From contig NZ_JABMJK010000004.1 in NCBI RefSeq assembly GCF_013376005.1, forward strand, positions 434,001 through 498,000: a DNA stretch of 64,000 bases, in the 5' to 3' direction. The position numbers and the translations under genes were made by a program. Shown here in pieces: positions 16,555 to 26,343 of this stretch (within the stretch, counting starts at the first letter, position 1; each line of letters opens with the position of its first letter). The notes beneath the pieces are model-generated. The model saw nothing but the letters and a program-made list of their open reading frames with translations. It ran no database searches and was not told where the DNA came from. The stretch is from Duganella sp. SG902 (GTDB taxonomy: Bacteria; Pseudomonadota; Gammaproteobacteria; Burkholderiales; Burkholderiaceae_D).

Positions 16555-18540
16555 ATGCCTGGAGATTCGACCTTGGAAACACAAATCAATTCGCTGCTGC
16601 CGGTGGACGCGGCGCGCGCAGTACTGGTGGGCCGCGTATGGCGCCACGGTGAAATCAACGGACCTTGCGTGGTCGCGGTACGCGCCGGCGAGGTGTTCGA
16701 CATCTCCACGCACGCGCCCACCATGTCCGACCTGCTGGAACGCCCGGACGCGCTGGACGTCGCCCGTTCCGCGCCCGGCGTTTCGCTGGGGCCGGTGCAG
16801 GACCTGCTGGCCGCCGCGCTGCGCAACGACGTCAATGACGCCAGCGCGCCGCGCCTGCTGGCGCCGTGCGACCTGCAGGCGATCAAGGCTTGCGGCGTGA
16901 CCTTCGCGGTGAGCCTGCTGGAACGCGTGATCGAAGAGCAGGCGGCCGGCGATCCGTCGCGCGCCCATGCGCTGCGCGCGGAAATCCAGAACATCATCGG
17001 CTCCGACCTGTCCGCCATCAAACCCGGTTCGCCGGCCGCGCAAAAGCTGAAGGAAGACCTGATCGCGCGCGGCCTGTGGTCGCCGTACATGGAAGTGGGC
17101 ATTGGTCCGGATGCGGAAGTGTTCTCCAAGTCGCAGCCCATGTCGGCCGTGGGCGTGGGCGCGGACGTGGGTCTGCACCCGGATTCGAAATGGAACAACC
17201 CGGAGCCGGAAGTCGTCTTGGCCGTCAACAGCAAGGCGCAGGTGCTGGGCGCCACGCTGGGCAACGACGTCAACCTGCGCGACATCGAAGGCCGCAGCGC
17301 GCTCCTGCTGGGCAAGGCCAAGGACAACAACGGCTCGTGCGCCATCGGCCCGTTCATCCGCCTGTTCGACGAACACTTCACCATCGACACCGTGCGCGAC
17401 GCGGAACTGAGCATGCTGATCGAAGGGAAGGATGATGACTTCCAATTGGCAGGCACCAGCCGCATGCGCGAGATCAGCCGCGATCCGCTGGACCTGGTGA
17501 GCCAGGTGTGCGGCCGCCATCACCAGTACCCGGACGGTTTCATGCTGTTCCTCGGCACCATGTTTTCGCCGATCAAAGACCGCGACGCGGCGGGCGGCGG
17601 TTTCACCCACCACTTGGGCGACCGCGTGACCATCTCCACCCCGTCGCTGGGTGCGCTGGTCAACCACGTGCAGCGCAGCGACGCCATCGCGCCGTGGACC
17701 TACGGCGTGCGCGCCTTGCTGGAACGCGCGCGCAGCGGCATCGGCGCGCGTTCGGCCAGCGCCAAGGCCAAGCCGCAGACCACGCCGGAGCAGGCGATCT
17801 ATCCTAGCCTGAACGGCAAGCGGGTGGTGATCACCGGCGGCGGCAGCGGCATCGGCGCCGGCATCGTGGAAGCCTTCGCGCGCCAGGGCGCGCAGGTGAC
17901 GTTCCTCGATATCGCGGAAAAGGATTCGCTGGAACTGCAGGCGCGTCTTTCGGCCTTGTCGGCGCCGCCCAGGTTCGTGCACTGCGATCTGACCGATCTC
18001 GATCGTCTGGGCAAGGTGTTCAGCGATATCGGCCCGGTTGATGTATTGATCAACAACGCCGCCAATGATGACCGCCACGCCATCAAGGACGTAACGCCGG
18101 CGTACTGGGAAAACCGCATGGCGGTCAACCTGCGCCACCTGTACTTCTGCGCGCAGGCCGTGGTGCCGGGCATGCAAGAGGCGGGCGGCGGCGTGATTCT
18201 GAATTTCGGTTCCATCTCGTGGCACTTGGCCTTGCCGGACCTGACTTTGTACATGACCGCCAAGGCGGCCATCGAGGGCATGACGCGCGGCATGGCGCGC
18301 GATCTGGGCCGCGACAACATCCGTGTCAACGCCGTCATTCCTGGCGGCGTGCGCACGCCGCGCCAGGAAGCGCTGTGGCATACGCCGGAAGAAGAAGCGC
18401 GCATCCTGGCCGGCCAATGTCTGCCGCAGCGTGTGGAGATCGCCGACGTGGCGGCGCTGACGCTGTTCCTCGCTTCCGACAGCGCGGCGCGCTGCTCCGG
18501 CCGCGAGTACTTCGTGGACGCCGGCTGGTATGGTGCATGA
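16555..18540 (+). CDS. Fused 2-keto-3-deoxyxylonate dehydratase (XylX) - D-xylose dehydrogenase (XylB)
   Basis: A 661-residue two-enzyme protein. Residues 1 to about 395 match Caulobacter XylX, a fumarylacetoacetate-hydrolase-fold dehydratase: LAPCDLQAIKACGVTFAVS, WNNPEPEVVLAV, GNDVNLRDIEGRSALLL, KDNNGSCAIGPF and HQYPDGFMLFLGTMF. A short alanine/lysine/proline linker follows. Residues about 415-661 match Caulobacter XylB, a short-chain dehydrogenase: GGGSGIG (427-433), NNAANDDRH, catalytic S553 in FGSISWH, Y566 and K570 in YMTAK, and a WYGA terminus. These are the first and fourth steps of the Weimberg pathway. Start: ATG 16555, or TTG 16573, which has the better ribosome binding site (TGGAG). 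XylD follows with 1 nt spacing. Confidence 0.93.
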   Translation: MPGDSTLETQINSLLPVDAARAVLVGRVWRHGEINGPCVVAVRAGEVFDISTHAPTMSDLLERPDALDVARSAPGVSLGPVQDLLAAALRNDVNDASAPRLLAPCDLQAIKACGVTFAVSLLERVIEEQAAGDPSRAHALRAEIQNIIGSDLSAIKPGSPAAQKLKEDLIARGLWSPYMEVGIGPDAEVFSKSQPMSAVGVGADVGLHPDSKWNNPEPEVVLAVNSKAQVLGATLGNDVNLRDIEGRSALLLGKAKDNNGSCAIGPFIRLFDEHFTIDTVRDAELSMLIEGKDDDFQLAGTSRMREISRDPLDLVSQVCGRHHQYPDGFMLFLGTMFSPIKDRDAAGGGFTHHLGDRVTISTPSLGALVNHVQRSDAIAPWTYGVRALLERARSGIGARSASAKAKPQTTPEQAIYPSLNGKRVVITGGGSGIGAGIVEAFARQGAQVTFLDIAEKDSLELQARLSALSAPPRFVHCDLTDLDRLGKVFSDIGPVDVLINNAANDDRHAIKDVTPAYWENRMAVNLRHLYFCAQAVVPGMQEAGGGVILNFGSISWHLALPDLTLYMTAKAAIEGMTRGMARDLGRDNIRVNAVIPGGVRTPRQEALWHTPEEEARILAGQCLPQRVEIADVAALTLFLASDSAARCSGREYFVDAGWYGA

Positions 18541-18541
18541 C

Positions 18542-20308
18542 ATGACGCGCCGCTACCGCTCGCAGGACTGGTTCGACAACCCGGACCACATCGACATGAC
18601 CGCGCTGTATCTGGAGCGCTTCATGAACTACGGGATCACGCCGGAAGAGCTGCGCTCCGGCCGCCCCATCATCGGCATCGCGCAATCGGGCAGCGACATC
18701 AGCCCGTGCAACCGCATCCACCTGGAGCTGGCCAAGCGCGTGCGCGACGGCATCCGCGACGCGGGCGGCATCGCGATGGAGTTCCCGCTGCATCCGATCT
18801 TTGAAAACTGCCGCCGTCCGACCGCCGCCATCGACCGCAATCTCGCCTACATGGGATTGGTCGAGATCCTGCACGGCTATCCGATCGACGCGGTGGTGCT
18901 GACCACCGGCTGCGACAAGACCACGCCGTCGCAGCTGATGGCCGCCGCCACGGTGGATATTCCCGCCATCGTGCTGTCCGGAGGGCCGATGCTGGACGGC
19001 TGGTTCGAAGGTGAGCTGGCCGGCTCCGGCGCCGCCATCTGGAAGGGCCGCCGCCAGCTGGCGGCGGGGCAGATCGACAACGACAAGTTCCTGCAGATCG
19101 CCGCCGCCTCGGCGCCGTCGGCGGGGCACTGCAACACCATGGGCACGGCGTCGACCATGAACGCCATCGCGGAAGCGCTGGGCATGTCGCTGACCGGCTG
19201 CTCGGCGATTCCCGCGCCGTACCGCGAACGCGGCCAGATGGCTTACGAGACCGGCCGCCGCATCGTGGAGATGGCGAAGCAGGACATCAAGCCGTCCAGC
19301 ATCCTGACGCGCGAAGCCTTCCTCGACGCCATCGTGGTCAACGCCGCCATCGGCGGTTCCACCAACGCCCAGCAGCACATCGTCGCCATGGCGCGCCATG
19401 CCGGCGTCGAGCTGCGCTCCAGCGACTGGATGGAGTACGGCCACAAGGTGCCGCTGCTGCTGAACATGCAGCCGGCCGGCAAATTCCTCGGGGAGCGCTT
19501 CCACCGCGCCGGCGGCGTGCCGGCCGTGATGTGGGAGCTGGAGCAGCAGGGCATGCTGCGTTCCGAGCGCGCCACCGTCACAGGCCGCAGCATGAAGGAA
19601 AACCTGGTGGGCCGCGAAACCTTGGACCGCGAAGTGATCTTCCCGTTCAACGCGCCGTTGAAGGAAGACGCGGGCTTCTTCGTCCTGAGCGGCAACCTGT
19701 TCGACTTCGCCATCATGAAGACCAGCGTGATCTCGCCGGCCTTCCGCGCGCGCTACCTGAGCACACCGGGGCGGGAGAATATCTTCGAATCGCGCGCCAT
19801 CGTGTTCGATGGTTCGGGCGACTACCACGCGCGCATCAACGACCCTTCGCTGAACATCGACGAGGACTGCATCCTGGTGATACGCGGCGCCGGCCCGGTG
19901 GGCTGGCCCGGCTCGGCGGAGGTGGTCAACATGCAGCCGCCCGACGCGCTGGTCAAACGCGGCATCAACTGGCTGCCGACGCTGGGCGACGGCCGCCAGT
20001 CCGGCACCTCGGACAGTCCGTCGATCCTCAACGCCTCGCCGGAGAGCGCGGTGGGCGGCGGGCTGGCGTGGCTGCGCACCGGCGACCGTATCCGCGTCGA
20101 CCTGAACGCGGGCCGCTGCGACGCGCTGGTCGATCCGGCCGAGTGGGAGCGCCGCAAGCAGGACGGCATCCCGCCGGTCCCCGCAAGCCAGACGCCGTGG
20201 CAGGAAATCTACCGCAGCACGGTAGGCCAGATGGAGTCGGGCGCTTGCATGGAACTCGCTGTACCATATCGTGGCGTGGCAAATGACATGGCACGCCACA
20301 ATCACTAG
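18542..20308 (+). CDS. xylD: D-xylonate dehydratase XylD
   Basis: A 588-residue IlvD/Edd-family dehydratase that converts D-xylonate to 2-keto-3-deoxy-D-xylonate using an iron-sulfur cluster. It tracks Caulobacter XylD along its whole length: RSQDWFDNPDHIDMTALYLE, QSGSDISPCNRIH, TTGCDKTTP, APSAGHCNTMGTAS, GDGRQSGTSDSPSILN and the terminal ARHNH. Cluster-ligand cysteines in CDKT, HCNTMG and the early SPCN segment are present. ATG 18542 lies just after the TGA of the fused XylX-XylB gene, and an in-frame ATG at 18530 overlaps it. Both imply translational coupling. XylF follows after 21 nt. Confidence 0.95.
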   Translation: MTRRYRSQDWFDNPDHIDMTALYLERFMNYGITPEELRSGRPIIGIAQSGSDISPCNRIHLELAKRVRDGIRDAGGIAMEFPLHPIFENCRRPTAAIDRNLAYMGLVEILHGYPIDAVVLTTGCDKTTPSQLMAAATVDIPAIVLSGGPMLDGWFEGELAGSGAAIWKGRRQLAAGQIDNDKFLQIAAASAPSAGHCNTMGTASTMNAIAEALGMSLTGCSAIPAPYRERGQMAYETGRRIVEMAKQDIKPSSILTREAFLDAIVVNAAIGGSTNAQQHIVAMARHAGVELRSSDWMEYGHKVPLLLNMQPAGKFLGERFHRAGGVPAVMWELEQQGMLRSERATVTGRSMKENLVGRETLDREVIFPFNAPLKEDAGFFVLSGNLFDFAIMKTSVISPAFRARYLSTPGRENIFESRAIVFDGSGDYHARINDPSLNIDEDCILVIRGAGPVGWPGSAEVVNMQPPDALVKRGINWLPTLGDGRQSGTSDSPSILNASPESAVGGGLAWLRTGDRIRVDLNAGRCDALVDPAEWERRKQDGIPPVPASQTPWQEIYRSTVGQMESGACMELAVPYRGVANDMARHNH

Positions 20309-20329
20309 GTACAACCGGAGACAGGAACG

Positions 20330-21334
20330 ATGAAGAAAATTCTCAGCACGGCGGCCATCGCCGTCATGATGGCTTTCGCCGGCGGCAACGCCATGGCGGA
20401 CGCCAAGAATCCCAAGATCGGCTTTTCCATCGATGACCTGCGCCTTGAGCGCTGGGCGCGCGACCGCGACTACTTTGTCGCCGCCGCCGAGCAGCAGGGC
20501 GCCAAGGTCTTCGTGCAGTCGGCCGACGCCAGCGAGCAGCGCCAGATCGCGCAGATCGAGAATCTGATTTCGCGCGGTGTGGACGTGCTGGTCATCGTTC
20601 CCTACAACGCCACCGTGCTGACCAACGCCGTGCGCGAGGCGAAGAAGGCCAAGATCAAGGTGATCTCGTACGATCGCCTGATCCTCAACGCCGATATCGA
20701 CGCCTACATCTCCTTCGATAACAACATGGTGGGCCAGTTGCAGGCGCAAGGCGTGCTGGCGGCCAAGCCGAAAGGTAACTTCTACCTGCTGGGCGGCGCG
20801 CCGACCGACAGCAACGCCAAGATGCTGCGCGAAGGCCAGCTGAAGGTGCTGCAGCCCCTGATCGACAAGGGCGACGTCAAGGTGGTGGGCAAGCAGTGGG
20901 TCAAGGACTGGAGCCCGTCCGAGGCGATGTCCATCGTGGAAAATGCGCTGACGGCCAACGCCAACAAGATCGACGCGGTGGTGGCCTCCAACGACGCCAC
21001 CGCCGGCGGCGCGATCCAGGCGCTGGCCGCGCAGAAGCTCGATGGCAAGGTCGCCGTGTCCGGCCAGGACTCCGATCTGGCGGCGGTTAAACGTGTAATC
21101 GCCGGCACCCAGACGCTGACCGTGTACAAGCCGTTGAAGCTGATCGCATCGGAGGCGGCCAAGCTGTCGGTGCAGCTGGTGCGCGGCGAGAAGCCGGCCT
21201 TCAACGCCAAGTACAACAACGGTTTCAAGGACGTGGACTCGGTGTTCCTGAAGCCCATCGCGCTGACCAAGGCCAACGTGGACCTGGTGGTCAAGGACGG
21301 CTTCTACACGCAGGCCCAGCTCGGAAATAAATAA
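20330..21334 (+). CDS. xylF: Xylose ABC transporter binding protein XylF
   Basis: A 334-residue periplasmic sugar-binding protein (Peripla_BP_4). Signal peptide MKKILSTAAIAVMMAFAGGNAMA is followed by IGFSIDDLRLERWARDRDYF, DVLVIVPYNATVLTNAV, VISYDRLI, VASNDATAGGAIQALAAQ and SGQDSDLAAVKRVIAGTQT, all typical of XylF. A good ribosome binding site (CCGGAGACAGG) precedes the ATG. It is the last gene of the XylR-type promoter B unit; a terminator-like hairpin and a new promoter follow. The usual partners XylG (ATPase) and XylH (permease) are absent from the window, so it must pair with components elsewhere or serve as an orphan. Confidence 0.92.
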   Translation: MKKILSTAAIAVMMAFAGGNAMADAKNPKIGFSIDDLRLERWARDRDYFVAAAEQQGAKVFVQSADASEQRQIAQIENLISRGVDVLVIVPYNATVLTNAVREAKKAKIKVISYDRLILNADIDAYISFDNNMVGQLQAQGVLAAKPKGNFYLLGGAPTDSNAKMLREGQLKVLQPLIDKGDVKVVGKQWVKDWSPSEAMSIVENALTANANKIDAVVASNDATAGGAIQALAAQKLDGKVAVSGQDSDLAAVKRVIAGTQTLTVYKPLKLIASEAAKLSVQLVRGEKPAFNAKYNNGFKDVDSVFLKPIALTKANVDLVVKDGFYTQAQLGNK

Positions 21335-21342
21335 GTTTGCAA

Positions 21343-21364
21343 CACGGGGCCGTCCGGTCCCGTG
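21343..21364 (+). terminator. Terminator-like hairpin after xylF
   Basis: CACGGG at 21343-21348 pairs with CCCGTG at 21359-21364, extended inward by a G-T wobble and two C-G pairs around a GTCC loop. Only a weak T-rich tail (CTTCTGTGTG) follows. Confidence 0.5.
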
Positions 21365-21409
21365 CTTCTGTGTGATCGACGCTACGATTGCTTATTATCA
21401 TTCGCCCGC

Positions 21410-21454
21410 TTGGTGAATTTCGCAATTGCCGCTTCATAGTCTAACTTGCACAAT
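21410..21454 (+). promoter_or_regulatory. Candidate XylR-type promoter C (TonB receptor operon)
   Basis: Site TTGGTGAATTTCGCAATTGC at 21410-21429 overlaps -35 TTGCCG (21426-21431), with a 17-nt spacer and -10 CACAAT (21449-21454). The predicted leader to the ATG at 21678 is over 200 nt and contains no recognised element. Confidence 0.72.
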
Positions 21455-21677
21455 GATTCAAATTCGCGCGCACTGGCACCCGGCCAGCTGAACGCAGCGA
21501 TAAAAATACACAGCGAGTGAGACGACATTCAATAGACACCAGAATTCCGCGCTGATCCAGCGCCGGCGGGACAACTCGACCTCCCGCATTCCAGATTTAC
21601 CCCGCAGACGACGAGAAATACAAAAACTAATAGCCAAAGAGCTATACCCAAATTCGTATAACTTTGGAGAGCGAAGA

Positions 21678-24662
21678 ATGAAACATCTCAAAAAAACGGC
21701 AATCGCAATGGGCCTGGCCCAGATGACGATGATGCTGAGCGGCGCAGCCGTGGCCCAGACGACTGATGCCCCTAAAACCGAAACCGCAGCTGAACCGGTG
21801 GCGGTGATCGTGACCGGCCAGCGCGCAGCGCTGCAATCGGCACAGAAGATCAAACAGAACTCCGACGAAATCGTTGATTCCATCGTCGCCGAAGACATGG
21901 GCAAGCTGCCCGACCGTTCGGTGACCGAGGTGCTGCAACGCGTGGTCGGCGTCACCATCGACCGCACCATGGCCAAGGGCGACCCGGAGCACTTCTCGGT
22001 CGAAGGCTCGGGCGTTTCGATTCGTGGCCTGAGCTACGTGCGTTCCGAGTTGAATGGCCGCGACTCGTTCTCGGCCAACGGCGGCCGCTCGCTGAACTTC
22101 GAGGACGTGCCGCCGGAACTGGTGGCGGGCGTCGACATCTACAAGAACCCATCGGCGGAGCAGATCGAGGGCGCCGTCGGCGGCCTGGTGAACCTGCGCA
22201 CCGCCATGCCGTTCGATTACAAGGGCTTCAAGGCCGCCATTTCGGCCGACCGCACCTGGTCGGAACTGAAGAAGGGCAAGACCTCGCCATCGTATTCGGG
22301 TCTGGTTTCCAACCGCTGGAAAACCCCGATCGGTGAAGTGGGCGCCTTGCTGGACCTGGCGTACTCGGAAAGCGGCACCCGCACCGACGCCTTCCAGGTC
22401 GAGCCTTACTATCCACTGAAGGACGCCAACGGCAACAGCGTGTTCGCACCGAAGGGCGCGCAATGGCGTACCCTGGAGTTCAACCGCAAGCGCGAAGGTG
22501 CCTACGGCGCGCTGCAATGGAAGAAGGACGACTGGTCCAGCAGCCTGACCTACTTCAAATCGAAGTATGAGATGAAATGGGACGAGCAGGCGATCTTCGC
22601 CCAGTCCAGCCCTTACAACATCCGCCTCTCGCCTGATTCCACCTTCAATTCGAAGGGCGCGCTGCTGACCGGCACCCTGACCGACTCCACCGGCGCCGGC
22701 ATCAACTTCGGCGACGACACCCGTGCCGCCAACCGCAAGTCAGACACCACCGACCTGTCGTGGAATCTGCGTTGGCGCCATGACAGCTGGACCGTCACCA
22801 CCGACCTGCAGCACATCAAGGCCAAGACCAACAGCTTCGACTCCACCGTGGCCACCGGCGTTCAAATGCCGAAGGAAAAACTGGACCTGACCGGCAACGT
22901 GCCGAAGCTGATCTTCGACGACGCGGACCGCGCCTACCTGGCGAATCCGAACAACTACTACTGGGCGTTCACGATGGAACACCTGGACCGTAGCAAGGCC
23001 GACGAAACCGCGTGGAAGACCGACGTCAAATACGACTTCGATCATCCGGTGCTGCGCGACGTGCGCTTCGGTGTGCGCCTGACCGACCGTTCGGCCACCA
23101 CCACCAACTCCAACCCAAGCTACAACTGGGCCGCCATCACCCAGCCATGGCAGGGCGAGATCTCGCACCTGGCTTACCTGGGCGATCCGCGCTTCGCCGG
23201 CAACACCAGCCTGCACAGCTTCGATAACTTCTTCAACGGCGGCGTGTCGGTGCCGTCGGTGGTGTTCCCGAACGTCTCGCTGGCCCAGGGCTATCCAGGC
23301 ACCTACGCGCAGCTGCACACCTACCACGACATCCTGTGCGCGGAGAAGGGCAACACCTGCTCGCCATGGACGCCTGCCACCTTCGGCACCGATCCGGCCG
23401 GCACCAACGAGCAGTCGGAGAAAACCAAGGCGCTGTACGGCCAGCTGCGCTTCGGCTGGGATAACCTGAAATATCCAGTCGATGGTAACGTCGGCCTGCG
23501 CTACGTGAAGACCGATTCGACCGCGCACGGCTACACCGTGTTCAGCTCGACCGCGCCGACCGGCAGCAACCTGACCGGCGTGCCGATCCCGTCGATCGCG
23601 CCGTTCTCCAAGGCCCAGGACTTCGACAACAGCTATCACAACGTCCTGCCTAGCCTGAACCTGCGCCTCAAGGCGACCGACACGCTGCAATTCCGCTTCG
23701 CCGCCGCCTCGGCCCTGTCGCGTCCAGACTTCACGCAGCTGCAAGGCTACACCGTGCTGTCGCAAACGGCCGATACCACCACCATCGGCGGCGTCACCAA
23801 CGTCAACAGCGTGACGCAGAACGGCACCGGTTCGGGTAACCCGATGCTGCGTCCGACCACCTCCAAGCAGGTCGACCTGACGGCGGAATGGTACTTCGCC
23901 CCGAGCGGTTCGTTCACCGTGGCGGTGTTCAACAAGCGCCTGAAGGACATCATCGTCAACCAGGTGTACAACTACCAGTTGGCTGACAGCACCGGCAAAC
24001 TGCAGAACTTCACGGTCACCGGCCCGATCAACGGCGCCAGGGGCCATGCGCGCGGCGTCGAGCTGGCATACCAGCAGTACTTCGACAAGCTGCCTGGCGC
24101 GCTGTCCGGCCTGGGCCTGCAAGCCAACTTCACCTTCGTCGACAGCAAGCGTGATCTGTACAATCCGGTGTACTCGAAGTACTGCACCGGTGGCGACAGC
24201 GCCGCCAACGTCAACCTGAACCTGAATGGCTGCGACACCAACGGCACCACCTTCGGCAATCTGCCGCTGGAAAACCTGTCGCGTCAGTCGTACAACATCG
24301 CACTGCTGTACGACAAAGGTCCATGGTCCTCGCGCCTGGCCTACAACTGGCGTTCGAAATCGCTGCAAGGCGTGAACGTCAACGGCACCAAGGGCGGCGA
24401 CGCCACGGACTCCAATCCGGCCAGCCCGACCTTCGGCCAGACCAACGTGGCGTGGGCGCTGCCTACCTGGGCGGACGCATACGGCCAGCTGGACGCGTCG
24501 GTGTTCTACAAGTTCAGCGACAAGGTGCAACTGGGCCTGGAAGCGCAGAACCTGACCGACTCGACCTACAAACAGCTGATGCAGCAAAATATCGGTATGA
24601 TGGGCCGCGCATGGTTCAAGACCGGCCGTCGCGTGGTCGCGAAACTGAGCTACGACTTCTAA
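21678..24662 (+). CDS. TonB-dependent receptor for xyloglucan oligosaccharides (inferred substrate)
   Basis: A 994-residue outer-membrane receptor of the Xanthomonas/Caulobacter type. It has a signal peptide (residues 1-26), a TonB-box-like VAVIVTG near residue 43, a plug domain with SIVAEDMGKLPDRSVTEVLQ, VSIRGLSYVRSELNGRD and VDIYKNPSAEQIEGAVGG, then a 22-strand-type barrel ending in KLSYDF. Such receptors bring large ligands into the periplasm using TonB energy. It is the first gene after promoter C and sits 22 nt before GH35, in one operon with five glycosidases that together fit xyloglucan side chains. The substrate is inferred from this context. Confidence 0.92.
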   Translation: MKHLKKTAIAMGLAQMTMMLSGAAVAQTTDAPKTETAAEPVAVIVTGQRAALQSAQKIKQNSDEIVDSIVAEDMGKLPDRSVTEVLQRVVGVTIDRTMAKGDPEHFSVEGSGVSIRGLSYVRSELNGRDSFSANGGRSLNFEDVPPELVAGVDIYKNPSAEQIEGAVGGLVNLRTAMPFDYKGFKAAISADRTWSELKKGKTSPSYSGLVSNRWKTPIGEVGALLDLAYSESGTRTDAFQVEPYYPLKDANGNSVFAPKGAQWRTLEFNRKREGAYGALQWKKDDWSSSLTYFKSKYEMKWDEQAIFAQSSPYNIRLSPDSTFNSKGALLTGTLTDSTGAGINFGDDTRAANRKSDTTDLSWNLRWRHDSWTVTTDLQHIKAKTNSFDSTVATGVQMPKEKLDLTGNVPKLIFDDADRAYLANPNNYYWAFTMEHLDRSKADETAWKTDVKYDFDHPVLRDVRFGVRLTDRSATTTNSNPSYNWAAITQPWQGEISHLAYLGDPRFAGNTSLHSFDNFFNGGVSVPSVVFPNVSLAQGYPGTYAQLHTYHDILCAEKGNTCSPWTPATFGTDPAGTNEQSEKTKALYGQLRFGWDNLKYPVDGNVGLRYVKTDSTAHGYTVFSSTAPTGSNLTGVPIPSIAPFSKAQDFDNSYHNVLPSLNLRLKATDTLQFRFAAASALSRPDFTQLQGYTVLSQTADTTTIGGVTNVNSVTQNGTGSGNPMLRPTTSKQVDLTAEWYFAPSGSFTVAVFNKRLKDIIVNQVYNYQLADSTGKLQNFTVTGPINGARGHARGVELAYQQYFDKLPGALSGLGLQANFTFVDSKRDLYNPVYSKYCTGGDSAANVNLNLNGCDTNGTTFGNLPLENLSRQSYNIALLYDKGPWSSRLAYNWRSKSLQGVNVNGTKGGDATDSNPASPTFGQTNVAWALPTWADAYGQLDASVFYKFSDKVQLGLEAQNLTDSTYKQLMQQNIGMMGRAWFKTGRRVVAKLSYDF

Positions 24663-24684
24663 CCTAAGAAAGGCATTAATCTAG

Positions 24685-26331
24685 ATGAAGCAATCCGCCC
24701 GCCAGCTTGTCACCTCCCTCAGTTTTTTGATGGCCGCAGCTGGCGCGGCGGCCGCCGCCGACATCCCGCAGATTGTGAAGAAGGACGGCCGTTTCGCCTT
24801 GATGGTGGACGGCGCGCCCTTCGTCATTCTCGGTGGTCAGGCGCAGAATTCCAGTAATTACCCGCTGGCCTTGAACAAGGTCTTCGCGGCGATCAAGGAC
24901 ATGAACGCCAACACCCTCGAAATCCCGGTCGCCTGGGAGCAGATCGAGCAGGTGGAGGGCAAATTCGATTTCAGCTACGTCGACACGCTGGTCGCCGAAG
25001 CTCGCAAGAATAAAGTGAAACTGGTGCTGCTGTGGTTCGGCACCTGGAAGAACACCGGCGCCAATTACGCGCCGGAGTGGGTCAAGTTCAACAACGCGCG
25101 CTTCCCGCGCATGGTGTCCAAGGACGGCAAGATCACTTACTGCCTGTCGCCGCAGGGCGAGGAGACGCTGAAGGCCGACAAGAGGGCCTTCGTTGAGCTG
25201 ATGAAGCACATCAAGAAGATCGACGAGGCGCAGCGCACCGTCATCATGATGCAGGTCGAGAACGAGGTGGGCACCTATGGCTTCGCGCGCGACTACGCGC
25301 CGAAGGCCGAGGCGCTGTTCAATCAGCCGGTGCCGCAGGTGGTGCTCGATCATAAAAAGTCGCCGGTGGCGCTGGCCAAGACCGGCACCTGGAAGCAGGT
25401 CTACGGCGACTACGCCGATGAATACTTCCACGCTTACTCGATCGCCAGCTATATCGAGGAAATCGCCAAGGCCGGCCGCGCCGTCTACAACCTGCCGATG
25501 TACGTGAATAACGCGCTGCGCGATCCGCTGGAGAACCCGGTCAAGCCGTGGAAGGAAAACTTCGCCAGCGGCGGCCCGACCTATGACGTGATCGACATCT
25601 ACCGCGCCGCCGCGCCGCACATCGATTTCGCCGGTCCGGACATCTATGGCCCGGACTCCAAGAAGTTCACCGCAACGCTCAATCACTTCCAGCGCCCGGA
25701 CAATCCGCTGATGGTGCCGGAGATGAGCAACGCGCCGGAATACGTGCGCTACACCTGGCAGGTGCTGGGCCGCGGCGCCATCGGCTTCTCGCCGTTCGGC
25801 ATCGACTACGCGGACTACAGCAATTTCCCGCTCGGCCACAAGGCCACCGACAAGACCATGGTGGAACCGTTCGGCAAAATCTACGCCGTGTTCCGCCCGA
25901 TGGAACGCCAGTGGGCCAAGTGGGCCTTCGAGGGCCGCACCTACGGCGTGGCCGAAGGCGACGACCGCCAGCCGCAAACCGTGGACATGAAAGGCTGGAA
26001 GGCGACCATTTCGTTCCGCGAGTGGCAGTTCGGCGAGCGTGACTACTTCAAGGACGTGAAGGATCTGCCGGCCGGCACCGAGAAGCCGAACGGTGGCGTC
26101 GCCATCGCGCAGATCGGCGATAATGAATTCATCATCGTCGGCCAGCGCGCGCGTGTGAAGATCGATCACGCGGCGGGCAAACCGTCGATGTGGGCGCGCG
26201 TGGAGGAAGGTCATTACGACGCCGCCGGCAAGTGGATCATGGAACGCAACTGGAACGGCGACCAAACCGACTATGGTCTCAACCTGACCGGCAATCCGGT
26301 GGTGTTGAAGGTCAAACTCGGTACTTACTAA
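24685..26331 (+). CDS. GH35 beta-galactosidase (xyloglucan side chain)
   Basis: A 548-residue secreted GH35-type enzyme with a DUF5597-like C-terminal region. A signal peptide is seen at 1-25. The (beta/alpha)8 barrel shows FVILGGQAQNSS, ANTLEIPVAWEQIEQVEGKF, the acid/base E194 in MMQVENEVGT, and the nucleophile E346 in VPEMSNAP. It would remove terminal beta-galactose from xyloglucan oligosaccharides, as GH35 enzymes of known xyloglucan loci do. It is coupled closely to GH31 (12-nt gap with an AACGGAGAC ribosome binding site) and to the TonB receptor upstream. Confidence 0.9.
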   Translation: MKQSARQLVTSLSFLMAAAGAAAAADIPQIVKKDGRFALMVDGAPFVILGGQAQNSSNYPLALNKVFAAIKDMNANTLEIPVAWEQIEQVEGKFDFSYVDTLVAEARKNKVKLVLLWFGTWKNTGANYAPEWVKFNNARFPRMVSKDGKITYCLSPQGEETLKADKRAFVELMKHIKKIDEAQRTVIMMQVENEVGTYGFARDYAPKAEALFNQPVPQVVLDHKKSPVALAKTGTWKQVYGDYADEYFHAYSIASYIEEIAKAGRAVYNLPMYVNNALRDPLENPVKPWKENFASGGPTYDVIDIYRAAAPHIDFAGPDIYGPDSKKFTATLNHFQRPDNPLMVPEMSNAPEYVRYTWQVLGRGAIGFSPFGIDYADYSNFPLGHKATDKTMVEPFGKIYAVFRPMERQWAKWAFEGRTYGVAEGDDRQPQTVDMKGWKATISFREWQFGERDYFKDVKDLPAGTEKPNGGVAIAQIGDNEFIIVGQRARVKIDHAAGKPSMWARVEEGHYDAAGKWIMERNWNGDQTDYGLNLTGNPVVLKVKLGTY

Positions 26332-26343
26332 AACGGAGACATT

